Shown here: piece by piece, positions 32,296 to 42,104 of the stretch | Layout of the letters: each line of letters opens with the position of its first letter | Numbering within the stretch: position 1 is the first letter of the stretch | From: Maniola hyperantus | Lineage: Eukaryota; Arthropoda; Insecta; Lepidoptera; Nymphalidae | Assembly (NCBI RefSeq): GCF_902806685.2 | Contig: NC_048547.1 | Span: 496,001 to 560,000, forward strand | DNA: 64,000 nt | Reading direction: 5' to 3' | The notes under the pieces: generated by a model | Database searches by the model: none | The model's input: only the letters and a program-made list of their open reading frames with translations | Told to the model about the DNA's origin: nothing | Position numbers and translations under genes: made by a program

Positions 32296-32699
32296 CTAGC
32301 CTGATTTTTCGCATGGGTATAGTTAAAGACCTGGAGAGAGACATAGGCTACTTTTATCCCAGAAAATCAAAGAGTTTCCACGCGATTTCATCATCATCAT
32401 CATCATCAACCAATAGACGTCCACTGCTGGACATAGGTCTCTTGTAGGGACTTCCACACGCCACGGTCTTGCGCCGCCTGGATCCAGCGGCTCCCTGCGA
32501 CTCGTCTGATGTCGTCCGTCCACCTAGTGGGGGGTCTTCCAACACTGCGTCTTCCGGTGCGAGGTCGCCGTTCTAGCACCTTGGGACCCCAACGTCTATC
32601 GGTTGTACGAACTATGTGCCCTGCCCATTGCCACTTCAGCTTGCCACGGGATTTAGAAAAGCCTAAATCTACGCGGACGAAGTCACGGGCATCTGCTAG
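32296..32699 (+). mobile_element. Hel-1 split by an RTE-type LINE
   Basis: 32296-32388 (GCATGGGTATAGTTAAAGAC to CCACGCGATTT) and 32644-32699 (CCACGGGATTT to CATCTGCTAGT) are the two halves. The LINE piece between them is described separately. Confidence 0.8.
32389..32643 (-). pseudogene. RTE-type LINE ORF C-terminus, 5'-truncated insertion
   Basis: On the minus strand the frame is open from 32643 to a TGA at 32406-32408 and encodes about 78 residues of the C-terminal region of an RTE-class reverse transcriptase. It has a WQWAGH motif at its start, then a basic stretch RRPRTGRRSVGRPP, RWTDDIRRVAG and YVQQWTSIG before the stop. A GAT-repeat tail (32389-32407) follows the stop, as in RTE 3' ends. 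Target-site duplications CCACGCGATTT (32378-32388) and CCACGGGATTT (32644-32654) differ at one base. It is a dead fragment: the RT core and endonuclease are absent. The intact frame suggests it is not old. Confidence 0.85.
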
Positions 32700-32799
32700 T
32701 TGGTGAGAGCTTTCTCTCTACTATTGATAAAGTCGTTTTCCTTGTTTGAGTAGGTACGACAGTGTAAATATATCACTAAGAAGCGGATTAAGGCTCTTA

Positions 32800-33060
32800 T
32801 AAAACCGTGGCCTAGCGGTCTAGGCGTCGGGCACGAAACCCAGAAGATGCAGGTTTATTTAAAATTAGTTAGAGATTTCCTTGTAGGTAAAAACACTATT
32901 GTATTTTTTTTTTAAATATAGTTTATCTGCAGTCTTAGAATCCTGCAGCAAATTCGTTCCTAAGACCGAACGGTTAGAATTAAAAATATTCAGCGGTCCA
33001 AGGTTCAACCACCGGTCCGTCTGTTGCCGTCCTTGCCGACCACTGCACTGGGCTATCACC
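32800..33060 (+). mobile_element. SINE-X pieces
   Basis: CCGTGGCCTAGCGGTCTAGG (32807) is A-box-like, followed by TTAGAGATTTCCTTGTAGG. 32930-33060 holds another tRNA-like stretch on the minus strand (reverse complement GGTGATAGCCCAGTGCAGTG and GGTTGAACC). Confidence 0.5.
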
Positions 33061-33337
33061 TAAATAAGCTGATTATTATTAGATGAAAAATATTTTTGAC
33101 TCTCAGCTCCTGGACTGTTGAGGAAACTTTGGCTATTCCGTTCATTGCACACAATTTCCGTAGCACCGTTATTAGTTTGTAATGATAACTTCGACTAAAC
33201 TATTGTCATCCAGACATACCTAATCGTCAAAACAATAATATAAACACTAACTCGACTACAAGATTTAACCATTAATGAGCTAAATAGGTATATAGGCTAG
33301 GTATATCTAATTAAATTCAGATAAATAGCAACAAGGA

Positions 33338-33812
33338 TTCCGTACTACAGTCCTATTTTTTCGTCAGCAAAAACTGTTATGCATAAAAATAAATAAAAAT
33401 CTTTTTATAATGTACAGATAAAGCTATTATAATATGATACCCCATGTGGTAGAGTTCTTCTTCTTCTTCTTCTTCGCTCTGGGCTGGTTTCCGCACTTAA
33501 ACGTTTCCGTCTGTTGTGCGTGTTTTGGTAGAGTTATCTTAGTTTGAAAATTGAAAATACTTTTCTTTCTTCTCTACTTTGTTCATGAACACATGTTATT
33601 TTTTTGTGTTGTAACCACAAATTCACGGTTTTCGGATTTATTCCTTTACTTATGCTATAAGACCTACCTTCCTACCAAACTTCATGATTGTAGGCCAACG
33701 GGAAGTAGGTACCCTATAGGTTTTCTTCACAGACACGACGGATAGACAGACAGACAACAAAGTGATCCATTAAAGGTTCCTTTTTCCTTTTGACGTACGG
33801 CATCTTAAAAGG
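33338..33812 (+). repeat. Rep-A, interrupted at 33457-33526
   Basis: GATTCCGTACTACAG, TTATGCATAAAAATAAATAA, ACCACAAATTCACGGTTTTC and CCAACGGGAAGTAGG in Rep-A order; the tail is worn. Confidence 0.75.
33457..33526 (-). mobile_element. Tiny GAA-tailed LINE end with 9-bp target-site duplication
   Basis: 70 bp whose minus strand reads GTGCGGAAACCAGCCCAGAG and ends in a GAA repeat. Bracketed by GGTAGAGTT at 33448-33456 and 33527-33535. An extremely 5'-truncated retroposition. Confidence 0.75.
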
Positions 33813-34473
33813 CGACACGTTACCAGGTTAGGCTATACCATAGAAAAATCATAAAGTGGCTCTAATTTCACCGTTATTAGGCACATAATGACACCTATAA
33901 TCAAACTGACTTTTTCATTGCTATTATTCACAAGTGAGTAGAGCTTTTTTATTGTATTGGTTAAGTTGTTTATTCTTAAAAAAGTTTCGATACATTGCAC
34001 CATAATGTACTATTATTTTATTATCGTTGAAATACCGCCGTTATCGCCACAAGTAACTTTTTTTAAAGTGTTATTTATCTTGAACTCGCCTCCTCGTGTC
34101 CAGTCGCTAATTGCCAGCGCTCCTCAACTCGGCGATTCCTGCTTTGCCAACTTTGATCCACAAATCAAAGATACACACTTGTTTAGAAATGTTGGGAACA
34201 AGTCGTGATTGAAAAAAATTAAAATACGACTGTCCTGCCAGAAAACAAACTAAAAGTTTGAAAATTTCGCATTATTGAATTATTTTCAAATTTATATCCA
34301 GTATCACTCGGGATGATGTAAGATTTCTAACGATATTCCGCACCTCTGTTCAGGTATTTAGAAGTTATGCTGGAATAAAGAAACTCACATACATACATTT
34401 ACATGCATGAACTTTGAAAACATTACACTCTTTTGTGCTGTCGTGTAAATAAATAATTGAGTAATGTACTCAA
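33813..34473. other. Unassigned stretch
   Basis: An 83-codon frame at 33957-34208 has no recognisable domain and a poor codon pattern; not called. Confidence 0.35.
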
Positions 34474-34650
34474 AACCGGCCAAATGCGAGTCAGACTCGC
34501 GCACCGAGGATTATGTACTCGGGTATTTTCTCGACATTTTGCACGATAAAATATTAAAAATTATTATGCATAAAAATCACAGACACACAGACAGACAACG
34601 AAGTGGTCCTATAAGGGTTCCTTTTTTCTTTTTGTAGTAGGACTCATTTT
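34474..34650 (+). repeat. Rep-A, internally deleted
   Basis: The head ACCGGCCAAATGCGAGTCAG and TTTGCACGATAAAATATTAA are joined within about 100 bp to CGAAGTGGTCCTATAAGGGT. Confidence 0.75.
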
Positions 34651-34715
34651 AGGATCCCTACAATGAGTCGGCGGTTGTTACGTTTCAAAGATGTAACACA
34701 TATTTTCTATTATAC

Positions 34716-34800
34716 AGTATTAGATGATACCTACGACTTCATCCACGTGGATTTCTATTTCTAAAAATCCCTTGGGAACTTTTCGATTTTCCTGGTGTCC
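34716..34800 (-). mobile_element. Hel-1 3' end fragment
   Basis: GATGATACCTACGACTTCAT and AAAATCCCTTGGGAACTTTT, then lost. Confidence 0.6.
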
Positions 34801-35104
34801 TGGTTCCTGGTAAAAGAGTCAGTCAGAAAAGCAGGCGAATTATTGAGTATTTTTAGATGAGTTTAGTTAAAATGTCCTCTCATATTAAACTTGCGCGCGG
34901 ATATGGATCACAACGCGCAGAGGCTTATCGAGAGTTTTAGTCTTTAAACTAACCTAATTGAAATATTAACTTGATTGGGGAATAAATGCTATTTCAACCA
35001 CTTGATTGAAATAACGACCTAAACACAAAAAGTATTTAATAGTCGTTGAGTCTCGAGTCCATGCTATGTCGTCTTCGAAGAAATCTCTTCGGACTATAAT
35101 AACT

Positions 35105-35127
35105 AGCGCCAACTAGTGGTCATAGAC
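35105..35127 (-). promoter_or_regulatory. CTCF-like motif, left
   Basis: AGCGCCAACTAGTGGTCA, then TAGAC. On the minus strand the core CCACTAGTTGGCGC matches the CTCF consensus CCASYAGRKGGCRS at 13 of 14 positions. The full 23 bp equal the reverse complement of 37675-37697 except for one base. Confidence 0.45.
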
Positions 35128-35222
35128 ATTTTTATTTGCAAGTGTTGCTACATTTAAAAATTCAATTAATTTTTTTAGTGGCCACATTGTCATAATCGCC
35201 TGCCGCCATTGTCCGGTAGGAG

Positions 35223-35767
35223 TAAGGCTAAGCGCGCACTGCGATGCGATTTTTGTCCACATGTTCAATGCAAAATTTAATCGCAATATTATTATTCCTA
35301 CGCGCACCACGATTTATTTGCATACCACGAAAGACAGGGAGCCGAAATCAGTGAATACCTACTGTACCACCATGAAAACAAGACGTGAAGAACATTTAAT
35401 AAATTATATCAAATAGAGTGAACATTTAAATATGGATTTAAAAAAGAAAATATGCATAATTATTTACTACTTAATATTACATAAAGGAATTTGAAGAAGA
35501 AAAATACAAAACGTTACTGGGTCCATCCTTTAACAGCATTAAGGCCTCTAAAAGGCTTTTTTACGAACGATATTATTATAATGATCTTCGTGCATATAAC
35601 AGGAAGTTCTTTGATTATTATCAAATTCGCATCGCACCGCAGTAACGAATATTAATCGCATTTCGCGATTTTTCTTCGCAATGCGTAGATGATAATGTAT
35701 TTTGATGGTTCACAGATTTGCGATTTTTTTCGCAACGATTTATTTTCGCTATGCGCGCTTAGCCTTA
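35223..35767. mobile_element. MITE of 545 bp with TA flanks
   Basis: TAAGGCTAAGCGCGCA (35223-35238) and TGCGCGCTTAGCCTTA (35752-35767) are inverted and nearly perfect. The interior is AT-rich with ATTCGCATCGCACC and CGCAATGCG-type words. Non-coding. Confidence 0.8.
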
Positions 35768-35914
35768 TAGTGTTCTGACTCTATGGTTGCCGCCCATGCC
35801 GCCATTTGTTTTTGTATCTGCTGTCATTTAATCCGTGATTATTTTTCTAATAATTTTGGTGTGATTTCATGTGATTTCATTGCTAATTCGCGTCGAGTTG
35901 AACTATCCTCAAAA

Positions 35915-36125
35915 GTGTTCAGCGCACCAATTGTTTTAGAGATTTTGAACTACGTTTTATACTAAGTACGTAGGGTTAAATTCAGTGCACAAACTTGGAC
36001 GAATATGTACATTACACAAACTGTTTTAGAGATTTCGGACTTCTTTTATTAAATTTAAGTACCTATTTAGTGTTAAGTTCAGTGCACAAACAGTTTTAGA
36101 GATTTTGGACTCATTTTCATATTTA
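35915..36125 (+). repeat. Three diverged repeats just upstream of a candidate gene
   Basis: A GTTTTAGAGATTT phrase occurs at about 35933, 36022 and 36101, preceded by CAGCGCACC or TTCAGTGCAC. TTCAGTG resembles the insect initiator TCAGT, so the block could hold start sites. Confidence 0.6.
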
Positions 36126-36152
36126 AGTATAAGTATGTACCTAAATATCAAG

Positions 36153-37132
36153 ATGTCAAATTGCTTTGTTATACACGGACAAGGTAAATGTTTTGATTGT
36201 TTATTTTATTAACGGCTGAATTCAAGTAATACCTAATCACTCTACCTGTAATCTGTCGATAAGTTACTTAGCAAAGTCAAAAAAACCGGCCAAGTGCGAG
36301 TCAGACTCGCGTACGAACGGTTCCGTACCAGTATCTATAATATCGGCAAAACAATCATGTCTGTTGAATGGGAGCCCCCTTAAATATTTATTTTATTCAG
36401 TTTTTTAGTATTTGTTGCTATAGCAGCAACAAAAATACATCTGTGAAAATTTCAACTCTCTTACTATCACAGTTCATGAGATACAGTCTGGTGACAGACT
36501 GACAGACAGACGGACGGACGACGGATTGGATGCAGAGTGCTAAGTGCGGATTAGCAGACATGTAGGTTCCTCACAATGTTTTGCTTCACCTTCACCAAGC
36601 TGTGGAGTGGAAGTCTATCGGTTGAAACTAACATAATAATATAATTGTTAAGGTTTTGTACCAAAAATGTAAAAATGCAATACTTATATTTTATTATTAT
36701 GACTAAGTCTGTATGTCTGTCACACCTGCTTATTACAGTATCTACTTATGCTATTAACTTGAAATGACTATAGTTTTAAATAATGCAATGCAATTGCAAA
36801 ATGTACGACTTTAAAGTGGAACATTATATGAAAGGGTTTCATTTACATTCTTATAAATAGGTTTTTATTTATTTTTAAGCAAAGTTGGGAAATTAAGGTG
36901 TAACACCCCTGTACCTCTGAGGACCACATACAGCTGTCTGTCCTGTTCCTGATCTCGCCTCTAGTTGCGCAAAGATGGCCATAGGTAAAATTCGGTTAGC
37001 AGGATATTTAATTTTGAAAATAATATTAATTTTTTTACAGTTTTGACGCCAAATGAACTGAAGCTGAAGGAAATAATTACAAAGTTGAAGAAACAAGTGT
37101 GCAGAAAACAAGATAGCAAACAAGTCTCTTAA
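36153..37132 (+). CDS. Possible two-exon small protein, coiled-coil-like
   Basis: Exon 1 is 36153-36183 (MSNCFVIHGQ, then one base) ending at a GTAAAT donor. Exon 2 is 37041-37132 after a TTTTTTACAG acceptor. The phases agree, giving a 40-residue protein whose second part is lysine-rich and amphipathic (LTPNELKLKEIITKLKKQV) before TAA. AATAAA occurs at 37378. Lysine-rich segments of this look follow the THAP finger in many THAP and P-element-like proteins, so it could be a remnant of such a gene; that is inference. The 857-bp intron contains a Rep-F copy. The protein is very short, so it may be a decayed gene or chance. Confidence 0.3.
36283..36520 (+). repeat. Rep-F, 3' end lost
   Basis: The head ACCGGCCAAGTGCGAGTCAG is best preserved here, followed by TTGCTATAGCAGCAAC and a GACAGACTGACAGACAGACG run. 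Confidence 0.75.
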
Positions 37133-37456
37133 TGATACAATCAGGTTTCTTGCCACATAAAATTATTCCTGCACTTTCGGGATGATCGCATTAGTCTCGA
37201 TGGATTGACGCTAATTCCCTGAAAACAGCGAAGGACCCTTAACATGGAACACAACATTGGCAGTGTCCTCTCCGAGAATTACATATTATTATATTTTGTC
37301 TCATTTGCTGTGGAGCTGGAGACCCTGAGGCCACGGCGTAGTGCCAAAAATAAGGCTAGCCATAAGTGTTATTGTTAAATAAATCATAAAAAGTATCTAT
37401 TGTTTTTGTTAATTTCCTTGATCCCTCCATTTTATTAATAATAATGATAAAGTCAG
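37133..37456. other. Possible 3' UTR, otherwise unassigned
   Basis: Lies between the stop of the candidate small gene and a hairpin MITE; no repeat is recognised; one AATAAA at 37378. Confidence 0.35.
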
Positions 37457-37609
37457 TCTAATGGAAACAGTGAAAATGGTGGGAAATAAAAAAATAAGTT
37501 GTGTATTCCCAGATTAACTAGGGATAAAGTATCAAATACGTTTTCCTAGTTAATCCGATGTCACAACCTATTTTTTTTATTTCCCACCATTTTCACTGTT
37601 TTCATTAGA
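37457..37609. mobile_element. Hairpin MITE
   Basis: Arms of about 65 bp: TCTAATGGAAACAGTGAAAA at the left pairs with the right end TTTTCACTGTTTTCATTAGA; an inner TGGTGGGAAATAAA pairs too. Almost the entire 153 bp folds. Confidence 0.85.
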
Positions 37610-37674
37610 TCTATAGTAGACATTTTAAGAGTATTCAATATAGTACGTAGGTATATACATATATATCGAGTTTT

Positions 37675-37697
37675 GTCTATGACCACTAGATGGCGCT
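37675..37697 (+). promoter_or_regulatory. CTCF-like motif, right
   Basis: CCACTAGATGGCGC at 37683-37696 matches the CTCF consensus at all 14 positions. It is divergent relative to the left motif. Confidence 0.5.
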
Positions 37698-38244
37698 GCT
37701 TTCTAAGAAATAAAATTTGACGTGAGATGTACATCTATTTCAGGTATACATATTAATCTATGCTCGAGTCAGAGCGAGACTGCCTTCAAAAGGGCCAAAC
37801 ACCGGTATTTATACAAATTGATTCAAAATGGCTGCCCCGCCACAAATCGCGTGACATCGGATGAGTCAAACAATGTCCAATTCATTAAACTAACTTCAAT
37901 AAATAAATTGATAATCTTGATCAATACTTTGAATTCAAACCAATTCTTTAAAATTCGTTAAAAATAACTAGTAATTTAGTCAGTGTTGCTGACACTGGTG
38001 TCAACCTAATGTCCATCTAAGTAAGCTGACTCTGTCGTGCAACTGAATGTCTTGCGCTATGTATATCTTTGGCTGGCAACTGTGAACATCGTTCCACGTT
38101 CAACAAACTTGGGGGCACACTTTATAATACTCTACGACGCTCTGAAAACTGCTAACTACAATTTGCTTTAATCTTATTGATGCTTCCCGTTGTTGTTTGT
38201 ATGGTGACTGTGATTGTGTCTCTTGGCGGAATAACTATAAGAAG
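37698..38244. other. Unassigned stretch
   Basis: No recognised repeat. CAAAATGGCTGCC at about 37827 is a weak YY1-like word. No exon seen. Confidence 0.35.
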
Positions 38245-38645
38245 TCGCGACAGGTTAAGATGGTAATCGGGGTATGAGGCGGGGGGACGCCCCCGCACCG
38301 GGTTAGCACGCGGGCACGGGCAGTGCTGTACCCGTAGTACAAGATTTTACGTCTCACCAAACCAAACCAAAAAAGTTCCAGTAAACTGGATCTTAAATGC
38401 CTTGTTTTAAAGCTCAAGTTTGTCTACACTTCTACAGCCAGCGCTCCAAGCGGAAACAATGCGAAATTAAAATCAGTGGCATTGAATATTTGACTTCAAT
38501 TCAAGGCTGTTTAGGTCCATTTTACTGTAACGCGGAAGTATTTCGACTCTCGAATTTGGTTTGGTTTGGTGAGACGTAAAATCTTGTACTACGGGTACAG
38601 ATGTGCGAGGCGTTCCCTCCCCGATTGCCATCTCGACCTGTCGCG
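38245..38645. mobile_element. MITE-T, GC-rich, interrupted by MITE-G
   Basis: CGCGACAGGTTAAGATGGTA at the left and the matching ATTGCCATCTCGACCTGTCG end at the right are inverted repeats. The interior is GC-rich (GGGACGCCCCCGCACCGG, GCACGCGGGCACGGGC). Without the insert it is about 140 bp. Confidence 0.8.
38339..38597 (+). mobile_element. MITE-G copy 3, nested in MITE-T
   Basis: TA at 38339-38340 and 38596-38597; the left inverted repeat has a deletion of about 30 bp. Same orientation as copy 1. The insertion cuts MITE-T, so MITE-T was there first. Confidence 0.85.
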
Positions 38646-38849
38646 TAGGTACCTATAGGTATGCATCACATAGAGCGGCCACAACACCCGCTTTGCGGCC
38701 GAGGCTGCAGTTAACAAACAGTGTACAGCATCACCGCATGTTCTCCTAGTTACTCCCGACGCATGGTTACCCTACGTAGTTTGTAGTAAATAGCGGGTCG
38801 AGGATAAGAGCGGCCACAACATTTTGTAATTGTACCTAGTGATTTAGTA

Positions 38850-39104
38850 TTTTTTAAACCCGCAAAGAATAGCGTGTTAAACTCGGGTCAATGCCCCACC
38901 TACGACGCAGCATTGACTCCGAGTGGCCTACTTACTCAACGATCATTGACCTCTAGCGTCAGTCAAATGTTTTATTTGCAATACTATATCGTGAAGTTTT
39001 ACAAAATATAGCATTTTTATCGCCTTTTGAGGTATCATATCAGCAATCATCAGTACTATCACCTGTCTTCATTTTTGCCAGCGTTCTGGTTACACCCTGT
39101 ATAA
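38850..39104 (+). repeat. Rep-N, near full-length
   Basis: TTTTTAAACCCGC, AACTCGGGTCAATGCCCCAC, CTCTAGCGTCAGTCAAATG and GGTTACACCCTG in the family order. Confidence 0.8.
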
Positions 39105-39122
39105 TATGGCCTTTCCGAGTAT

Positions 39123-39290
39123 AAGTCCCGCAAATTGCTATAATGCGTATGGCCGCCATTTTAGTGACGTTAGCACTAGACTGAAGTTTCGAGCTGATGG
39201 TATATTTTTATTCCGGCCGACGACGTCAAAATTACGTCATTTCGATGTTAATGAGACATGGTTCCAGCGCAATAGCAATTTTCGGGACGT
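39123..39290. mobile_element. MITE-Q
   Basis: AAGTCCCGCAAATTGCTAT and its counterpart ATAGCAATTTTCGGGACG form inverted ends; GGCCGCCATTTTAGTGACG lies inside. A partial copy is at 62692. An 85-codon frame across it is spurious. Confidence 0.75.
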
Positions 39291-39635
39291 ATATCAATAT
39301 AGTGACAAAGATTGTATGAACGCGAAGTCCGTCAATCAGATTTATTTCCATGCCAATATGTAAAACACACAAATCCGCGACCAAATCAAATGTTTACGCA
39401 TTAAATATGCAGCACATTCACAATAAACATAAATATAAACAGTACAATGTGAACTGAAGTTTTCAATGGGCCGCTCAGAAATATTTTTCGCGTATTGTTC
39501 GAGTTTTATTTATGAAACTGTCATGGTTTAGCAATCATTCAGTTCGGCAATAATCGACATTTCCTTATTAATACATATTTCATGCAAATCTAATAATTAT
39601 ATCGATATAAAGCGCCATATAAGTAATTTTTGAGA

Positions 39636-39930
39636 TAGCGGTGATAGCCTAGTGGTTCAGACGTCCGTCTTCGTTTCGGGAGGTCGGGGTTCGATCCCGA
39701 GCACGAAACTTTTCGGATTTATGTGCGTTTTTAAAAACATTTAAATATCAGTTGCTTTAACGGTGAAAGAAAACATCGTGAGAAGACCTGCATACCTGAG
39801 AGTTCTCCATGTTTTCAAAGGTGTGTGAAGTCTGCCAATCCGCATTGGGCCAGCGTGACATACTATGGCCTAAACTCTTCTCACTCTGAGAGGGCCGGTA
39901 CCTAAAGAGTTGATCATGATGGATTTTTAA
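39636..39930 (+). mobile_element. SINE-C, full-length
   Basis: The tRNA-like head AGCGGTGATAGCCTAGTGG with B-box GGTTCGATCCC; body TTTCGGATTTATGTGCG, GTGAAAGAAAACATCGTGAG and GAAGTCTGCCAATCCGCATT; end CTCACTCTGAGAGGG. Reference copy for the family. Confidence 0.85.
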
Positions 39931-40419
39931 AAACGTTACTTTTGAAGCATCATAGTAGCCTTACTTTTAAGTTGAATACTTATAAATAATGTAATAGTAT
40001 TTTTTAACAAATCATTAAATTCATGATTTAAGTAGGTTTACCTTTGTGCAAAATTTTAACTTTCTAAGTCCAAGGATTTGGGCTGGGCGTTGACAAGTTA
40101 GTCAGTGAGTAAGTTTTCTTTCTATGGTGTTAAACATGTTTTAGTGCCAGATTATTCGAACAATTTTACTCGACACCACTACGTTAACCATACTGTATGG
40201 TAGCTAAATTGTGCACCAAGCGGTGGAGTGTGAAATATTAAAACAAATCGTCACTGCTTGTATGCAGTTCACAATATACGCACTCTATCTGCACCAGATG
40301 CAATTTTTATATTTCTACTTCATTTTTTTTTCATTCGTTGACACTTTAGCATTTGACTGCTATCTCACCTGGGTGTTATTGCAGTCACATGGAAGCGGAT
40401 AAACCAGAAAGGCGTCATC

Positions 40420-40740
40420 GTCATCATGATCAGCCCATTGTCGGCACTACTGAGCACGAGTATCCTCTAATAATGGCCATAGTCCGCCACGCTGGCAATG
40501 CGGATTGGTAGATTTCACACACCTTTAAGAACTTTATGGAGAACTCTCAGGTTTCATCACGATGTTTTCCTTCACCGTTAAAGTAAGTGATATTTAATTA
40601 AGTACTTAAAACGCACATCTCCGAAAAGTAAAAGTGAGGCCACACGATACGTTGATACGTGGCCTCAGACTTAGAGGTGTGTGCCAGAATCGAACCCCCG
40701 AACCCACAATTGGGAAGACGACTTCTCAACCGCTAACAAA
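40420..40740 (-). mobile_element. SINE-C with an extra 33-bp hairpin
   Basis: Full SINE-C in reverse (CCTTCACCGTTAAAGTAAGT, AAAACGCACATCTCCGAAAA, AATCGAACCCCCGAACC). At 40635-40667 TGAGGCCAC and GTGGCCTCA enclose 15 bp; this piece is absent from other copies. Confidence 0.75.
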
Positions 40741-41089
40741 CAACCAGGTCACGGAAAAAACGATTTGATTTATAAAACCCTTGGAGCAAAGTGCTTTAGC
40801 ATACATAATACACATAAGGAGATCCCAGACTATTAATATTCTGTGGTACCAGTGACCCACAATTTGATTTACTCAGCGCTGGGACGGATTTATGGTAATT
40901 GTTGGTAAAAGTTGAGATTTAATACACGCACCGCGCCAAAACATCTTTAACGATGTTTTCGGGACGCGGTTATTTTTATAAACTGTCGTCTTACATCTAC
41001 TTTACCCTGTTATAATGTTCGTCTAACTCACAAAGTCCACTCGGTCCTGTTTGTAAGTTAAATGGACCGACAAACGATGCGTAGTAGAC

Positions 41090-41440
41090 AGAGGCGGTTA
41101 TCCCATATGATGCGAACAGATTGGTGCAAGGAAACTTGCAATGTATCATGCAATGAAAGAATTCGCCGTACACATTGCTGCAATGTATCATGCAAGGGAA
41201 CATGTAAGATAACAAATTCTCATAGTTTGGACGTCTGGCGCGCGCGAACTGCGCATTACATGCGCATTGCGCACGCTAAGCCGGGTACAGACTGCTGTAA
41301 CGTAACATGCAATGTAACATGAAAGGAGCATTTCATAAATGTGGACGCAGCGTGCGTACGATCTGAGCACGTACGTACTCGCATCTTTGTGCGCGCCCCT
41401 TTGTGTTCGGCGAAAAACCGACAAATGGCGGATCGCGGCG
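41090..41440 (+). repeat. Rep-P copy 1
   Basis: Several near-palindromic phrases built on TGCAATGTATCATGCAA and GTAACATGCAATGTAACATG, then a GC-rich part (GGCGCGCGCGAACTGCGC) and TTGTGCGCGCCCCTTTGTGT. An inverted relative is at 46890-47252. The overlapping short frames are by-products of the compositional repeat. Confidence 0.7.
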
Positions 41441-42104
41441 CGCACGAGTTGAAATGCTCTGTACAGTTAGTACAAGATTGAACAATGCATTTATCGTTTA
41501 TCGTTTCGTTTACTCCTCACGGTCAATGTTTACGTATTGTCCGGCAGTATGAGTTGGCCATAACAGTCAGTATTGGACTCATCGAGTAAAAGAAATAGTA
41601 AACGTGATGGTCCAACTCTCGCCACAATTTGTCTCTCTTACACGTTCGCAAAAAAAGGGGGACAGATATACGCTGCCATTTTGTTGAGTTTGGCATTTAT
41701 TATTTCGTTTATTGACGTTTTTGACAGATTGACAATGACAGATTGACAGCGTGACAATGACAAACAAGTGACAGTCCACCACTTAGTCTATGGTGTGTGT
41801 GTCTATGGTAATTTGTCTAAGATCACTAAAAACCTCAAGAAACTTGTGTCCAGAGCCAAATTTTCATCAGATTAAAAAAAAAGTTACCGCTTTCTAGTCT
41901 GTTACTCTGTCATTGTCTGTAAAAAAATAAATCAAAACAAACCAACGAAACCAACATAACCTTTTATCATAACTGAAACTGAGAGTTGAGACTGAAACAA
42001 ACGGAACAATCGCTTTAGTTTTAACTAGAAAACTGAAGTTTTACTGATTATTAGGTATATATTATTGTACGTAATACAACTTTGTAGAAACAACTTCGAC
42101 AAGG
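41441..42104. other. Unassigned; cluster of TGACA words
   Basis: TGACA occurs about seven times within 41720-41775. No exon or repeat family is recognised on either side. Confidence 0.4.

Noticed and set aside
39106..39363. 85-codon frame
   Set aside because: It covers MITE-Q and its inverted ends; coding is not credible.
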